NCBI GenBank assembly: GCA_019637075.1
Contig: JAHBWI010000004.1
Span: 372,001 to 436,000 of the forward strand
Length of the DNA: 64,000 nucleotides
DNA from: Nitrospiraceae bacterium
GTDB taxonomy: Bacteria > Nitrospirota > Nitrospiria > Nitrospirales > Nitrospiraceae
Direction of reading: 5' to 3'
In this document: positions 44,211 to 52,159 of the stretch, one piece after another
Position numbering within the stretch: the stretch's first letter is position 1
How the letters are laid out: every line of letters begins with the position of its first letter
Made by a program: the position numbers and the translations under genes
Notes under the pieces: generated by a model
Database searches by the model: none
What the model saw: only the letters and a program-made list of their open reading frames with translations
What the model was told of the DNA's origin: nothing

Positions 44211-45146
44211 TCAAGGACCCGTAGGTTTGTTCGGCGACTTTCCGCGCGGCGCTTTTCGGTCAAGCTCCTGACGCAGCTTCGTCACGTCCTCCTTCAACGC
44301 CTCAATCATCTTGCGTTGCTCTTCAACGAGCCGGCGCAGATCAAGATTCGAATGGGTCAGCTCCTGAATCTGAAGACTCAGTTCATCAGTTTGCTGCCGA
44401 GGTTGCAGGCTTTCACCGGCTGTGACCGGGCTGCCCGGAGGGAGGCCAGCGCTGGGACCGTCCCCCACCGAGGTCGCCCCACCGGCTGCAGGCGGTCTCT
44501 TGGCGGAGGCCAACACGTCCGCCACGGTTACTGAGAGGTGAACCCTCTCGAATGGGGCCCAGCGCGGCTCCTCCGCGTCCGGAACCATGGCGGCAGCGGC
44601 CGGGCGATTGACCCAGAGTTTCATTCCTTTGTTGTCGCGCACATCCCGTTCCTCTCCCCCGCCTGTATCAGCCCTCGCGAATTCGGCATGGTCTTGAAGC
44701 ACAACGTGCAGATAGCGACCTCGCAGGAACAGCGCTCCGGCGATTCGGTCATCGCTTGCGCCCTTCCTGGTTCCGATCAGTTGAAACGCGATTCGCTCGC
44801 CCCTTCCCGCATCCTTGAGGCCGTCGGCGATCGGACCGGCAATGGCCTCGAGTTCAGCTTGTGAAAAGACCGGGACCGCGCGGGGTTGCTCAAGAAGTCC
44901 CACCAAGGTCCCGCTCCAACCACTGACCTGCAGCGGTTCCAGAAGCAGCCGGACATCCTCCGCCGACAGGCTGGCGGGATGATTGTTCGCCACTGGTGAC
45001 GCGGCACGCCGGAGACTCGGATCAGGTTCGACGGCAACTCGGACTCCACCCCGATCAAGCAATACCCGCTCGGCTTGCAACAGACTGCAGCCGGGGACCA
45101 AACAGAGGACGACGGCAATCAGAAGCAACTTCCGGCAGTGTCTCAT
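44211..45146 (-). CDS. Lipoprotein with coiled-coil C-terminus, paralogue A
   Basis: About 311 residues from the ATG at 45146 (AAGGAG upstream). A signal peptide ends with lipobox VPGC near residue 20. A conserved region follows (NNHPASLSAEDVRLLLEPL, QVSGWSGTLVGLLEQPR, PVFSQAELEAIAGPIADGL), then VRDNKGMKLWVNRP, a Pro/Ala-rich linker and a C-terminal coiled coil (LSLQIQELTHSNLDLRRLV). Same architecture as the gene at 50788. Third gene of the porin-Slp-lipoprotein operon. I cannot assign a function; a periplasmic or outer-membrane role in phosphate uptake is inferred from context. Confidence 0.85.
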   Translation of the reverse strand: MRHCRKLLLIAVVLCLVPGCSLLQAERVLLDRGGVRVAVEPDPSLRRAASPVANNHPASLSAEDVRLLLEPLQVSGWSGTLVGLLEQPRAVPVFSQAELEAIAGPIADGLKDAGRGERIAFQLIGTRKGASDDRIAGALFLRGRYLHVVLQDHAEFARADTGGGEERDVRDNKGMKLWVNRPAAAAMVPDAEEPRWAPFERVHLSVTVADVLASAKRPPAAGGATSVGDGPSAGLPPGSPVTAGESLQPRQQTDELSLQIQELTHSNLDLRRLVEEQRKMIEALKEDVTKLRQELDRKAPRGKSPNKPTGP

Positions 45147-45286
45147 CGCGAGCTGACTCCTTCTCGGGTCATCGGAGCTAAACGCGTAATGGCGCTCCAC
45201 GCTGCAGCAGGGACGGCCGCTATGGATGATGGGTAGACTCGAACGAGGGCTGGCGTTGTACTGACCACGAAGCAGGAAACGTATGG

Positions 45287-45829
45287 TCAGTGACCGGACA
45301 GGCAGAAGGTGGATTCCTCAAGTGGCTCATACCCACCTCCGATGTTGTGAGGAAATTCGGAGATCTGCTGCCGCCCGGTCAACCAGATGTGCACACATTG
45401 GGCATTGACCGATGGCAATGACCGCTGCACATCGTCGACCGACACGGATTGAGGCGACTCGGTCGTCCCGATAACGATCAACTTGTTTTCCGGCGCCAGG
45501 GCCTTCGCAGGAATCTTTCCGGAAAAGCGAATCACCATCTCGCCGTTGCGCTTGCCTACCTCGCGCGGACCATACGCGGGATGATCGACGATCGGCAGTT
45601 GAAAGGCCACGATTCGCAGCCCATCCGCGCTTGAATCGGCTTGCAAGATGCGTCCGCCCAATTGCACCTTGGTGCCGATCTTGGTGGAAGGAGAGGAGCG
45701 CCAGGCGGAAAAATCAAAGTTCTGATCCACTCCAGACAGCGTCTCGGCGGGAAACAGTTGGGTCGTACCGCATGAAGACAGCAACGGCAGGGCTGCGAGC
45801 ACGACGATCAGGCGAGACAAGCTGGACAT
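45287..45829 (-). CDS. Slp-family outer-membrane lipoprotein, copy 1
   Basis: About 180 residues from the ATG at 45829 (AAGGAG upstream). Signal peptide with lipobox LLSSC, then an Slp-type beta domain: FDFSAWRSSP, KVQLGGRILQADSSADGLR, AFQLPIVDHPAYGPREVG, RFSGKIPAKAL and CVHIWLTG. The family is named after the E. coli starvation-inducible lipoprotein; its biochemical role is not established. Lies 47 bp downstream of porin 1. Paralogues at 48372 and 49209. Confidence 0.88.
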   Translation of the reverse strand: MSSLSRLIVVLAALPLLSSCGTTQLFPAETLSGVDQNFDFSAWRSSPSTKIGTKVQLGGRILQADSSADGLRIVAFQLPIVDHPAYGPREVGKRNGEMVIRFSGKIPAKALAPENKLIVIGTTESPQSVSVDDVQRSLPSVNAQCVHIWLTGRQQISEFPHNIGGGYEPLEESTFCLSGH

Positions 45830-45876
45830 GGCGACAGACTCCTTCTGCCCTCCAAGGGCGCGACCGTGATTGCAGC

Positions 45877-47349
45877 TTACATGAAACGGATCTGCCACTG
45901 CACGAGAAATGCGTTCTGCGCAAAGGGGTCACCGATCCCCGTCGTCGGATCGACCACGGCTCCGGGACCGTTGCCCGAATGGTGGCGGAATTCGTAGTTG
46001 ATCTGCAACTTCGACTGAACCTTGGGCGGGAAGTTCTCGAAGTAGTATGTCAGCCCGACGATGGTCCTCGTATAGAGATCGTTCCCCAGTCTGGTATTGG
46101 GATCGAATTGCTCATACATGACGACCGGCTCGAAATTTTCGAAGATGCCGTCGGTGATCAAATACTTTGCCAGCACATACCAGGTGCGGCGTTGCACACC
46201 CGGGGCACCGGATCCGCCGCATATGGCCTGCACATCGCAGGCACCGTTCGCGGGACGCCCGATCGTCGTCTGATTGGCGCCATCATGTCCTTGCCAAAGT
46301 TCCCCCTGGACCATGAACCCGGGCAGGATTTTTGACGTATAGCGAAAATCTAGGCCGTAGCGGTCGAAGCTGCCCTTGCCGCGGCCGTTGATGTTGGTAT
46401 TCGCATTGTTTGATTCTCCGACGATCGTCGTGAAGCTGACAAACGAGACATCGCTGCCGAACAAACGGACACGGCTGTAGAAACTCTTGGGCGCATTCGC
46501 CCCGGTCGCATTGGCATGGTAGTTGTTGTTGTTCATGACGCCCGCGACATACTCGAGCCGATTGAAGAGCCTTCCACGCATATCGACGAAGAAATCACGC
46601 TCCTGAAGAAAGTCGACCGCACCGGCCGAGCCCGTGCGGTTGCCGGCGCCGTTTCCCACCGACGTGAGATAGGGGGAACTAATCACATCCCGCAAACCGC
46701 CCGAGGTTTCCGTGAAGATGCCGAAGGGCATCCGGAAGATACCCATGCGGATGAAGTTCAGGTTGGGGGCCAAGGACTGAAAGGGCCGGAAGTCGATATA
46801 GCTTTCGCGAAAGAAGGTCGCCGCCGTCGGCTGTCCGGTCGCCGCGCCACTCCCACCGGTCGGCGTCTCTCGCCCAAAATTGATGCTTTGAAATTCGAAC
46901 AGGGCATGCCACCGCGGCAGAGTATCGCTCAGACGGCCCCAGAAGATGATTTCGGACCGTCGGATCGAAAAGTTATCTTGGCTTTTGCCTTCCGGCACGT
47001 GGGCGTCTTGATGGGTATAGAGAAACTGGAGCGCGTTCAAACCGACATTTACCTTGTCCCGTAAAATCGGCAGCAATTCGATTTTGGTCTTCCAATCCTC
47101 GAGAGCGTCGATACGTTTGTCGCGTTCGGTCCCCCGATATTCTTGTTCGGCTCGAATCTGGATCCACTCGTCCATCGTGATCACCCCCTTTTGGAGGAGT
47201 AAATCCTCGACGGGGGTGCCGCCCGCAGGAATATCGGCCTGCTGGGAACTTGGCTGATGGTCCGCGCCCTGCGCCCCAAGAGGAGTCGAGATCAGCGCGA
47301 TTGCACTACACATCGACATAGCCAGGACAAACGAACGGATGCTCCCCAT
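45877..47349 (-). CDS. Outer-membrane porin, phosphate-selective porin O/P type, copy 1
   Basis: A 490-residue exported protein: signal peptide (FVLAMSMCSAIALIS...AQG), a short coiled coil (RDKRIDALEDWKTKIELL), then a beta-barrel rich in aromatic, alternating strands: SIRRSEIIFWGRLSDTLP, FFRESYIDFRPF, IRMGIFRMPFGIFTETS, FDRYGLDFRYTSKIL and C-terminal QNAFLVQWQIRFM ending in Met after aromatic Phe. Resembles OprP/OprO-type porins. Ligand selectivity is inferred from its phosphate context. AGGAGG precedes the ATG; first gene of a three-gene operon behind a Pho-type box. Confidence 0.85.
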   Translation of the reverse strand: MGSIRSFVLAMSMCSAIALISTPLGAQGADHQPSSQQADIPAGGTPVEDLLLQKGVITMDEWIQIRAEQEYRGTERDKRIDALEDWKTKIELLPILRDKVNVGLNALQFLYTHQDAHVPEGKSQDNFSIRRSEIIFWGRLSDTLPRWHALFEFQSINFGRETPTGGSGAATGQPTAATFFRESYIDFRPFQSLAPNLNFIRMGIFRMPFGIFTETSGGLRDVISSPYLTSVGNGAGNRTGSAGAVDFLQERDFFVDMRGRLFNRLEYVAGVMNNNNYHANATGANAPKSFYSRVRLFGSDVSFVSFTTIVGESNNANTNINGRGKGSFDRYGLDFRYTSKILPGFMVQGELWQGHDGANQTTIGRPANGACDVQAICGGSGAPGVQRRTWYVLAKYLITDGIFENFEPVVMYEQFDPNTRLGNDLYTRTIVGLTYYFENFPPKVQSKLQINYEFRHHSGNGPGAVVDPTTGIGDPFAQNAFLVQWQIRFM

Positions 47350-47419
47350 GTGCGGAATCCTCCTGCAGGAATGGATCGGAATTGCGGATCACAGCCTAAA
47401 GAAGGAATATGGACGAGGG

Positions 47420-47447
47420 GTTACGCGAATGTTACGGGCGTGTAACA
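47420..47447 (-). promoter_or_regulatory. Pho-type box upstream of porin operon 1
   Basis: Half-sites begin at 47420 (GTTACG), 47431 (GTTACG) and 47442 (GTAACA): 11-bp phase. On the reporting strand they read TGTTAC, CGTAAC, CGTAAC. About 70-100 bp upstream of the porin ATG. Confidence 0.75.
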
Positions 47448-47497
47448 AACGTGAAAGATTGAAACAGAGAATGGAAATACGGGACTGGAAGCGTCGG

Positions 47498-48214
47498 TTA
47501 AGCCGGCGTCCGCAGTTTGTAGCCGACGCCTCTGATCGTGACGATCAGCCTGGGTTTGGACGAATCCTCCTCGATCTTCTGCCGCAGGGCGTGAATGTGC
47601 ACATCCAGAGCATGTTCTTCCAAGGCAAAATCCTCTCCCCACACCCGGTTCAGCAGTTCCTGCCTGGTCAGCACGATCTCAGGTGATTCGAGGAATTGAC
47701 GCAGGATCTGAAATTCCCGAAGCGTCAGTTCAACCGGCTTGTCCCCGATCCTGACCTCATGCCGTGCAATATCCATCTGGACGGGACCGCAATGTAACGG
47801 AGCACTACCCGCGCGCGCGCTCGGGCGTCGACGCAAAATTGAGCGGATGCGTGCCACGATCTGGCGGACACTTTGATTGCAGAGGCACCCGTCAAGCCCC
47901 TGGTCGAGTTCGGCGATACAGTCGTCTTCCTGAACCATCGTCTCCGGTGATTCGATACTGATGAATGGCACGCGGCTCAGCGCCGGATGGTTGCGCGCGG
48001 AATGCCAACTTCGGATGTGCCGATCAACCAGAACCAACGCCGGCTTGGACTTTTGTGCATAGGCAAGCGCAGCCTGTGGGTCGGGCAGGAGGACCAGCCG
48101 GCAGTTCATGCCCAGGAGCCCTTTCTGGAGCATTCCTTCTAAGGACTCGTTGGCCGAAAGCAGAAGCAGCGTATCGCCGGCGGCTCGTTCAATGGTGTGT
48201 TCAAGCGTCGTCAC
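47498..48214 (-). CDS. OmpR/PhoB-type regulator with degenerate receiver
   Basis: 238 residues. The C-terminal winged helix (about 145-238: LTLREFQILRQFLES, HALDVHIHALRQKIEE, VTIRGVGYKL) is intact and PhoB-like. The N-terminal receiver aligns to the normal fold but has lost key residues: the acidic pair is Ser/Ala (LLLSANES), the Thr is Glu (FISIESPE), the Lys is Asn/Gln (CLCNQSV); only the Asp at 64 (LVLVDRHI) remains. It should not be phosphorylated normally. GTG start. A Pho-type box lies 50-80 bp upstream. Confidence 0.88.
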   Translation of the reverse strand: MTTLEHTIERAAGDTLLLLSANESLEGMLQKGLLGMNCRLVLLPDPQAALAYAQKSKPALVLVDRHIRSWHSARNHPALSRVPFISIESPETMVQEDDCIAELDQGLDGCLCNQSVRQIVARIRSILRRRPSARAGSAPLHCGPVQMDIARHEVRIGDKPVELTLREFQILRQFLESPEIVLTRQELLNRVWGEDFALEEHALDVHIHALRQKIEEDSSKPRLIVTIRGVGYKLRTPA

Positions 48215-48265
48215 GATCGTATCGCTCGTCCTTCATCCAGTATGGAGGAACCTTGTTTCTTCGCC

Positions 48266-48293
48266 GTCAGAATGCTGTTACGGGATCGTAAAT
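48266..48293 (-). promoter_or_regulatory. Pho-type box upstream of the degenerate-receiver regulator
   Basis: GTCAGA (48266), GTTACG (48277), GTAAAT (48288): 11-bp phase. Suggests autoregulation. Confidence 0.65.
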
Positions 48294-48305
48294 TCGGATG
48301 CTGAT

Positions 48306-48333
48306 GACCTGCCACGCATACGCGTGGCAGGTC
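48306..48333 (-). terminator. Hairpin downstream of slp copy 2
   Basis: A 12-bp perfect stem (GACCTGCCACGC and its complement) with loop ATAC, 38 bp after the slp copy 2 stop. No T-run on the minus strand. Confidence 0.55.
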
Positions 48334-48371
48334 GTGGCACAGCGGATGACGTCCCTTTTCCTGGACTGCGG

Positions 48372-48941
48372 CTATTTTTTCGGTACGCACGAGGTTGCCT
48401 GAGGGGAAACGGTCTCCCGGACTCCAGCGCCATCCTTGGTTTCAACTGCCTGTTCCGATCCCGCTCTCCAGATGTGAATGCAGTCGGCCACCAGATACGG
48501 TTCGGACTTCGGATCTCCCTTTACGATGACTGGCTTGCGGCCGCTCGTGGTGCCGACGACAACGAAGCTGTCTCCACTCTTTGCGGCTTCAGCGCTCAAT
48601 TCCCCCGGATACAGCAGAGCAAACTCAAAATCTCCTTTGCGCGTTCCGGCCTCTTTCGGCCCATACACCGGCGAACTCGAGATCGGCAACTGCTCAGCAA
48701 CGATCAACCACCCCTTGCCGTCATTCGTCACTTGCACGATGCGACCGCCCAATTCCACCTTCGTGCCGGAATCGGATTTTCCCGTGTTGTTCGTCGGAGA
48801 AGCTTCTCGCCAGGCTTGAAAATCGAACGTCGGAGCCAGTTTATCCCGATACTCCGAAGGGATCGGCGAGTGGCTGGTGCAGGCCGGCAGCAATGCGGGC
48901 ACGGCAAGTAGTAGACTGATGGCGTAAGACTTCTGTTTCAT
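48372..48941 (-). CDS. Slp-family outer-membrane lipoprotein, copy 2
   Basis: About 189 residues from the ATG at 48941 (AAAGGAG upstream). Signal peptide with lipobox PALLPAC, then the Slp domain: FDFQAWREASP, KVELGGRIVQVTNDGKGW, AEQLPISSSPVYGPKE, LLYPGELSAEA and CIHIWRAG. It carries a C-terminal extension ending SVPQATSCVPKK-like residues with one cysteine. Divergent from copy 3, sharing the strongest Pho-type box. Confidence 0.88.
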   Translation of the reverse strand: MKQKSYAISLLLAVPALLPACTSHSPIPSEYRDKLAPTFDFQAWREASPTNNTGKSDSGTKVELGGRIVQVTNDGKGWLIVAEQLPISSSPVYGPKEAGTRKGDFEFALLYPGELSAEAAKSGDSFVVVGTTSGRKPVIVKGDPKSEPYLVADCIHIWRAGSEQAVETKDGAGVRETVSPQATSCVPKK

Positions 48942-49058
48942 GGGCGCTCCTTTGCATGGGTTGTCTGATTCGGCTGAAGATCGACGACCTTCGGCCACGG
49001 TTTCTCCAGAGACTCCAAAATCTTCATATTTGTAAGCTTGTTGCCACCGGTACCCGGT

Positions 49059-49097
49059 GTTACACTTCAGTTAAACGAATGTTACACACGTGTTACA
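49059..49097. promoter_or_regulatory. Four-site Pho-type box between slp copies 2 and 3
   Basis: GTTACA (49059), GTTAAA (49070), GTTACA (49081), GTTACA (49092): four half-sites at exactly 11 bp. The clearest box in the window. Confidence 0.88.
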
Positions 49098-49208
49098 AAG
49101 ATGCATCAGCCGAACCTGCTTCACATGATCGAGTCGGCGCCTTGTACGGCAGCATCGAGGGTCAAGGTCATGGTCCACAATCTACCTGTCCGGCCGAGGA
49201 GGTTCACG

Positions 49209-49745
49209 ATGAGAGTACTTTCTGTCGGAGTGCTGGCCTGCTCAGCACTCATGGCTTCGGGCTGTTCCACCCCTACGCTGTTTCCTCCCGGTGCTACGAG
49301 CGACGCGACTCCCGTTGAATTCGGCGTCGTTCGAGCACAACCGGACGTGTTCAAGGGGCGCGTCGTCCAGTTGGCCGGTCGTATTGTCGGCGTCGAAGAA
49401 TCGAACCATGGATACCAGATCAGAGCTCAGGAGCTTCCTCTGGAACAACATCCGGTCTACGGGCCCGGAGAAGCGCGTGGACGCACCCCTGAATTTGCGA
49501 TTGCCTACAGCGGTAAGCTCGACCCATCCGCCCGTTGGTACGGCAACAAGTTCGTGGTGGTCGCCGTTGCCCAAGGCACGCAGGACGTGACCGTGGATGG
49601 GAATGTCCGCAATGAGCCGTATGTGGTCGCCACGTGCATGCATATCTGGAAGACCGGCGAGTACGGGTCCTATGGCCTCGGCGATTTTCCCCATACGACC
49701 GACGGCTACTATCCGCTGGAACACGACACGTACTGCGTAAACTAG
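49209..49745 (+). CDS. Slp-family outer-membrane lipoprotein, copy 3
   Basis: 178 residues from the ATG at 49209 (GAGGAGG upstream); an upstream in-frame start at 49038 would begin inside the regulatory box region and is rejected. Signal peptide with lipobox MASGC, then the Slp domain: VFKGRVVQLAGRIVGVEE, AQELPLEQHPVYGPGEARG, IAYSGKLDPSA and CMHIWKTG. The C-terminus ends in a Tyr-rich HTTDGYYPLEHDTYCVN. Of the three copies this and copy 1 share the C-terminal cysteine near the end (TFCLSGH in copy 1). Confidence 0.88.
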   Translation: MRVLSVGVLACSALMASGCSTPTLFPPGATSDATPVEFGVVRAQPDVFKGRVVQLAGRIVGVEESNHGYQIRAQELPLEQHPVYGPGEARGRTPEFAIAYSGKLDPSARWYGNKFVVVAVAQGTQDVTVDGNVRNEPYVVATCMHIWKTGEYGSYGLGDFPHTTDGYYPLEHDTYCVN

Positions 49746-49756
49746 GTTCAGCGCGC

Positions 49757-49786
49757 GACGCAGGTCTCCTCACGGAAGCCTGCGTC
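49757..49786 (+). terminator. Hairpin downstream of slp copy 3
   Basis: An 8-bp stem (GACGCAGG with CCTGCGTC) and 14-base loop, 12 bp past the stop. No T-run; weak evidence. Confidence 0.4.
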
Positions 49787-49820
49787 CCATTCCCGCCGGC
49801 CTCGTCGGTTTTCCCACTTT

Positions 49821-50684
49821 CTACAAGTGTGTTTTCGGGTTCTTCTCCGGAACCTCGGTGAAGCGACAGGCTGGGACATAGCCGTCTCGGCATGAGCGGT
49901 CGTAGTCCTTCAGAGCGCCAGCCGTATCACCCAATATCGAGCGAGCCACACCCCGGTTGTAGACCAACACCTCATCGGAGACGCCCAACTCAATCGCGCG
50001 TGAAAAATCCCGTTCCGCCCGCTCATACTCGCCGGTCAGCATGGAGACGAGACCACGGCTCTGGTACACAGCCGGCATGTCGGCGTTCAGACGCGCCGCT
50101 CGATCCAAATCACGCGCGGCACCATCGAAGTCCTGCCGCATGGCAAGCACCACCGCACGGTTGGCGAAAATCGTTGCATCCTGCCGATTCAATTGCGCGG
50201 CAGTGTCGAAATCTCGAAGAGCGTCTTCTAACTGAGCGAGATGGCGAAGGGCTTGCCCACGATGGTTGAGGAGTCGTGCCGAGGGAGGTCCGAGCCGAAG
50301 CGCATCGTTGAAGGCATCCAACGCCTGCCGGTAGCGCCCGGACTCCAGGTAGACCGCTCCGAGATTACCCCGGTACAAAGGCTGCTGAGGATCCAAACGC
50401 ACCGCTTCGGTAAAATCGCGGATCGCCTGTTCTCTTGCACCTTGCGTGCTGTAGATGAACCCGCGGGCGTTCCACGGTTCCGGGTTGGTGGGCGAGAAAA
50501 CGATCGCGCGAGATGCGGTCTCGAGCGCACGTTCGACTTGACGCTGTTGGAACTCCGTCCGGCATTGGGACAAGAGTGCAGCCATCGGGTCCTGGGAGGC
50601 CATGGGCGGGACAGTCGTCGTACAGCTCCATTGCAGGGCGATGGACAAACTGATTCCAAGCCCCAATCCAACGCGCCAAACCAT
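49821..50684 (-). CDS. Exported TPR-repeat protein
   Basis: About 287 residues from the ATG at 50684 (AAAGGAGGAG upstream). A signal peptide is followed by a cysteine (ALQWSC), not a good lipobox. Then about six TPR units: NPEPWNARGFIYSTQG, QPLYRGNLGAVYLESG, SARLLNHRGQALRHLA, DATIFANRAVVLAMRQ, MPAVYQSRGLVSMLTG and DEVLVYNRGVARSILG. A periplasmic scaffold is likely. Own Pho-type box upstream, so part of the phosphate-starvation set (inference). Confidence 0.85.
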   Translation of the reverse strand: MVWRVGLGLGISLSIALQWSCTTTVPPMASQDPMAALLSQCRTEFQQRQVERALETASRAIVFSPTNPEPWNARGFIYSTQGAREQAIRDFTEAVRLDPQQPLYRGNLGAVYLESGRYRQALDAFNDALRLGPPSARLLNHRGQALRHLAQLEDALRDFDTAAQLNRQDATIFANRAVVLAMRQDFDGAARDLDRAARLNADMPAVYQSRGLVSMLTGEYERAERDFSRAIELGVSDEVLVYNRGVARSILGDTAGALKDYDRSCRDGYVPACRFTEVPEKNPKTHL

Positions 50685-50748
50685 ACTCTCCTCCTTTGGA
50701 ATGCCAATCGGTGCGTGCACCTGACTGGCTGGAGAGTATGGGATTCGT

Positions 50749-50787
50749 GTTACCCGACTCCCAAGGACGGGTTAACTCCGCGTTAAC
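50749..50787 (-). promoter_or_regulatory. Pho-type box upstream of the TPR gene
   Basis: Half-sites begin at 50749 (GTTACC), 50771 (GTTAAC) and 50782 (GTTAAC): 22 bp then 11 bp apart, all in one 11-bp phase. The last overlaps the stop codon of the upstream lipoprotein gene. Confidence 0.7.
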
Positions 50788-51801
50788 TTATTCCGCAGAC
50801 GGCTTGACGGCAGGTTTACGGGTGGGACTCTTGACCGAACCTTTGGAGGCTTTCAGTTCCTCGCGCAGTTGGCGGAGTTCGTTCTTCAATTTGTCCAATT
50901 CAGAAGTCTGTTGCTCCAGCTGCGTGCGGAGCTTTTGATTGGCCATGTCGAGGTCACTGACCTTCTGCTGCACATTCAGCCCACCGTCGCGGGATGCTGG
51001 AGCCGACGCCCCCACGGGGGAAGTGGGCGCGGGCGAGGCAGGTGGGGAGGCTGGCGCGGCAATGTCTGGCTTGGCGGGAACACTGCTCGGTTGCAAGGCC
51101 GCCAGTACATCACGAACTCTCATTGAAACATGAACCTTCTCAAAGGTACTCCACCGGGGCTCCTGCCCCTCAAGCAGAGAGGCGGCCTGCGCCGGCCGCA
51201 CGATCCAGAGCTTCATGCCCTTCGTATCACGAGGGTCACGGCGTTCGCCTCCTCCCGGATCGGCCTGTTGGAAAATATAGTGATCGACGAGGATGAAGTG
51301 CAGGACTCCGTCGCGGATGAACATGCTGCCCGCGGTGCGGTCCGTATCGTAGCGTGCCGAAGGATTTTGCAGCGAAAAGAAGACCCGTTCTTTTGGGCCG
51401 GCCTCCGCAAACGCCCGTGCGAACGGTTCCGCCAGCGCCGTCAGCTCGCTGCCGGCAAACACCGGGACAGGCCGCGGATTATCGAAGACCCCGACGACGA
51501 TGCCGCTCCATCCCGACACCTCGATCGCTCCCAACAGCGTGCGTACCTCCTCGGCGGTGAGTTTCGCAGGATGGGCATTCAGGATCGGCGGAACGGCGGT
51601 CTCCGTGGTGCTCAGGTCGGATTCCACGCCGAGCTGCACGCCTTTGGTTTCGTGCGTGACCCGTTGGATCAACGGCGCAGTACAACCGCTCAGGTAGAGG
51701 GCCGCCACCATGATCAGGGGCGCAACGGTGAACTGCTTGGGGAGACGGAAGAGGGAGCGCTGCGGATGACAGTCACACACGGGAAGGGATAATGGCTTCA
51801 A
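50788..51801 (-). CDS. Lipoprotein with coiled-coil C-terminus, paralogue B
   Basis: 337 residues. Signal peptide with lipobox YLSGC near residue 40, then the same conserved block as paralogue A (LNAHPAKLTAEEVRTLLG, IEVSGWSGIVVGVFDNPR, PVFAGSELTALAEPFARA, RDTKGMKLWIVRP), a Pro/Ala-rich linker and a coiled coil (DLDMANQKLRTQLEQQTSEL). Starts at TTG with GAGG six bases upstream; the N-terminus before the signal peptide is long and uncertain. Third gene of porin operon 2, mirroring operon 1. Function unknown. Confidence 0.83.
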   Translation of the reverse strand: MKPLSLPVCDCHPQRSLFRLPKQFTVAPLIMVAALYLSGCTAPLIQRVTHETKGVQLGVESDLSTTETAVPPILNAHPAKLTAEEVRTLLGAIEVSGWSGIVVGVFDNPRPVPVFAGSELTALAEPFARAFAEAGPKERVFFSLQNPSARYDTDRTAGSMFIRDGVLHFILVDHYIFQQADPGGGERRDPRDTKGMKLWIVRPAQAASLLEGQEPRWSTFEKVHVSMRVRDVLAALQPSSVPAKPDIAAPASPPASPAPTSPVGASAPASRDGGLNVQQKVSDLDMANQKLRTQLEQQTSELDKLKNELRQLREELKASKGSVKSPTRKPAVKPSAE

Positions 51802-51812
51802 GAGATCCTCAT

Positions 51813-52157
51813 CTATTTACATGCGAACTGAATGGCCCATTGTTTTTCTTTCGACACTTGTCCATTGCCGGAGACCTGACCTTTCCACGCCCGGTCGACC
51901 GCCTGGCTGATGCGTGGAACCTGGCCTTCACGCAAGACACGATAGCCGCCGGGGCACTTCCCCTCAAGGAGGCGAAGTGCATCCCGACGGCCCTCTGATG
52001 CCAACACGTCCTCGTCATCGAAGTAGGGATAGGCTACGGTACCCCGGTCCCCAGAGTCAGCCAAAAACTTGGCTGAATTTCCGCATCCTGTCAACTCAAG
52101 CAGGCAGACACCGACCAGTAAGATCGTGGCGCCCCTGTTCCCTCTACGACTACACAT
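51813..52157 (-). CDS. Small lipoprotein
   Basis: 114 residues. Signal peptide (NRGATILLVGVCLLEL) with lipobox LTGC, a mature part starting GNSAKFLADSGDRG, a middle CPGGYRVLREGQVPRIS and a basic/Gln C-terminus ending QWAIQFACK. It begins 2 bp after the porin 2 stop, so coupled. Occupies the position that Slp copy 1 takes in the first porin operon but shows no clear Slp similarity. Not recognised. Confidence 0.75.
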   Translation of the reverse strand: MCSRRGNRGATILLVGVCLLELTGCGNSAKFLADSGDRGTVAYPYFDDEDVLASEGRRDALRLLEGKCPGGYRVLREGQVPRISQAVDRAWKGQVSGNGQVSKEKQWAIQFACK

Positions 52158-52159
52158 GC

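Noticed and set aside
49038-49208. Longer start for Slp copy 3
   Set aside because: The extension would translate the Pho-type box region and bury the signal peptide; GAGGAGG precedes the ATG at 49209.
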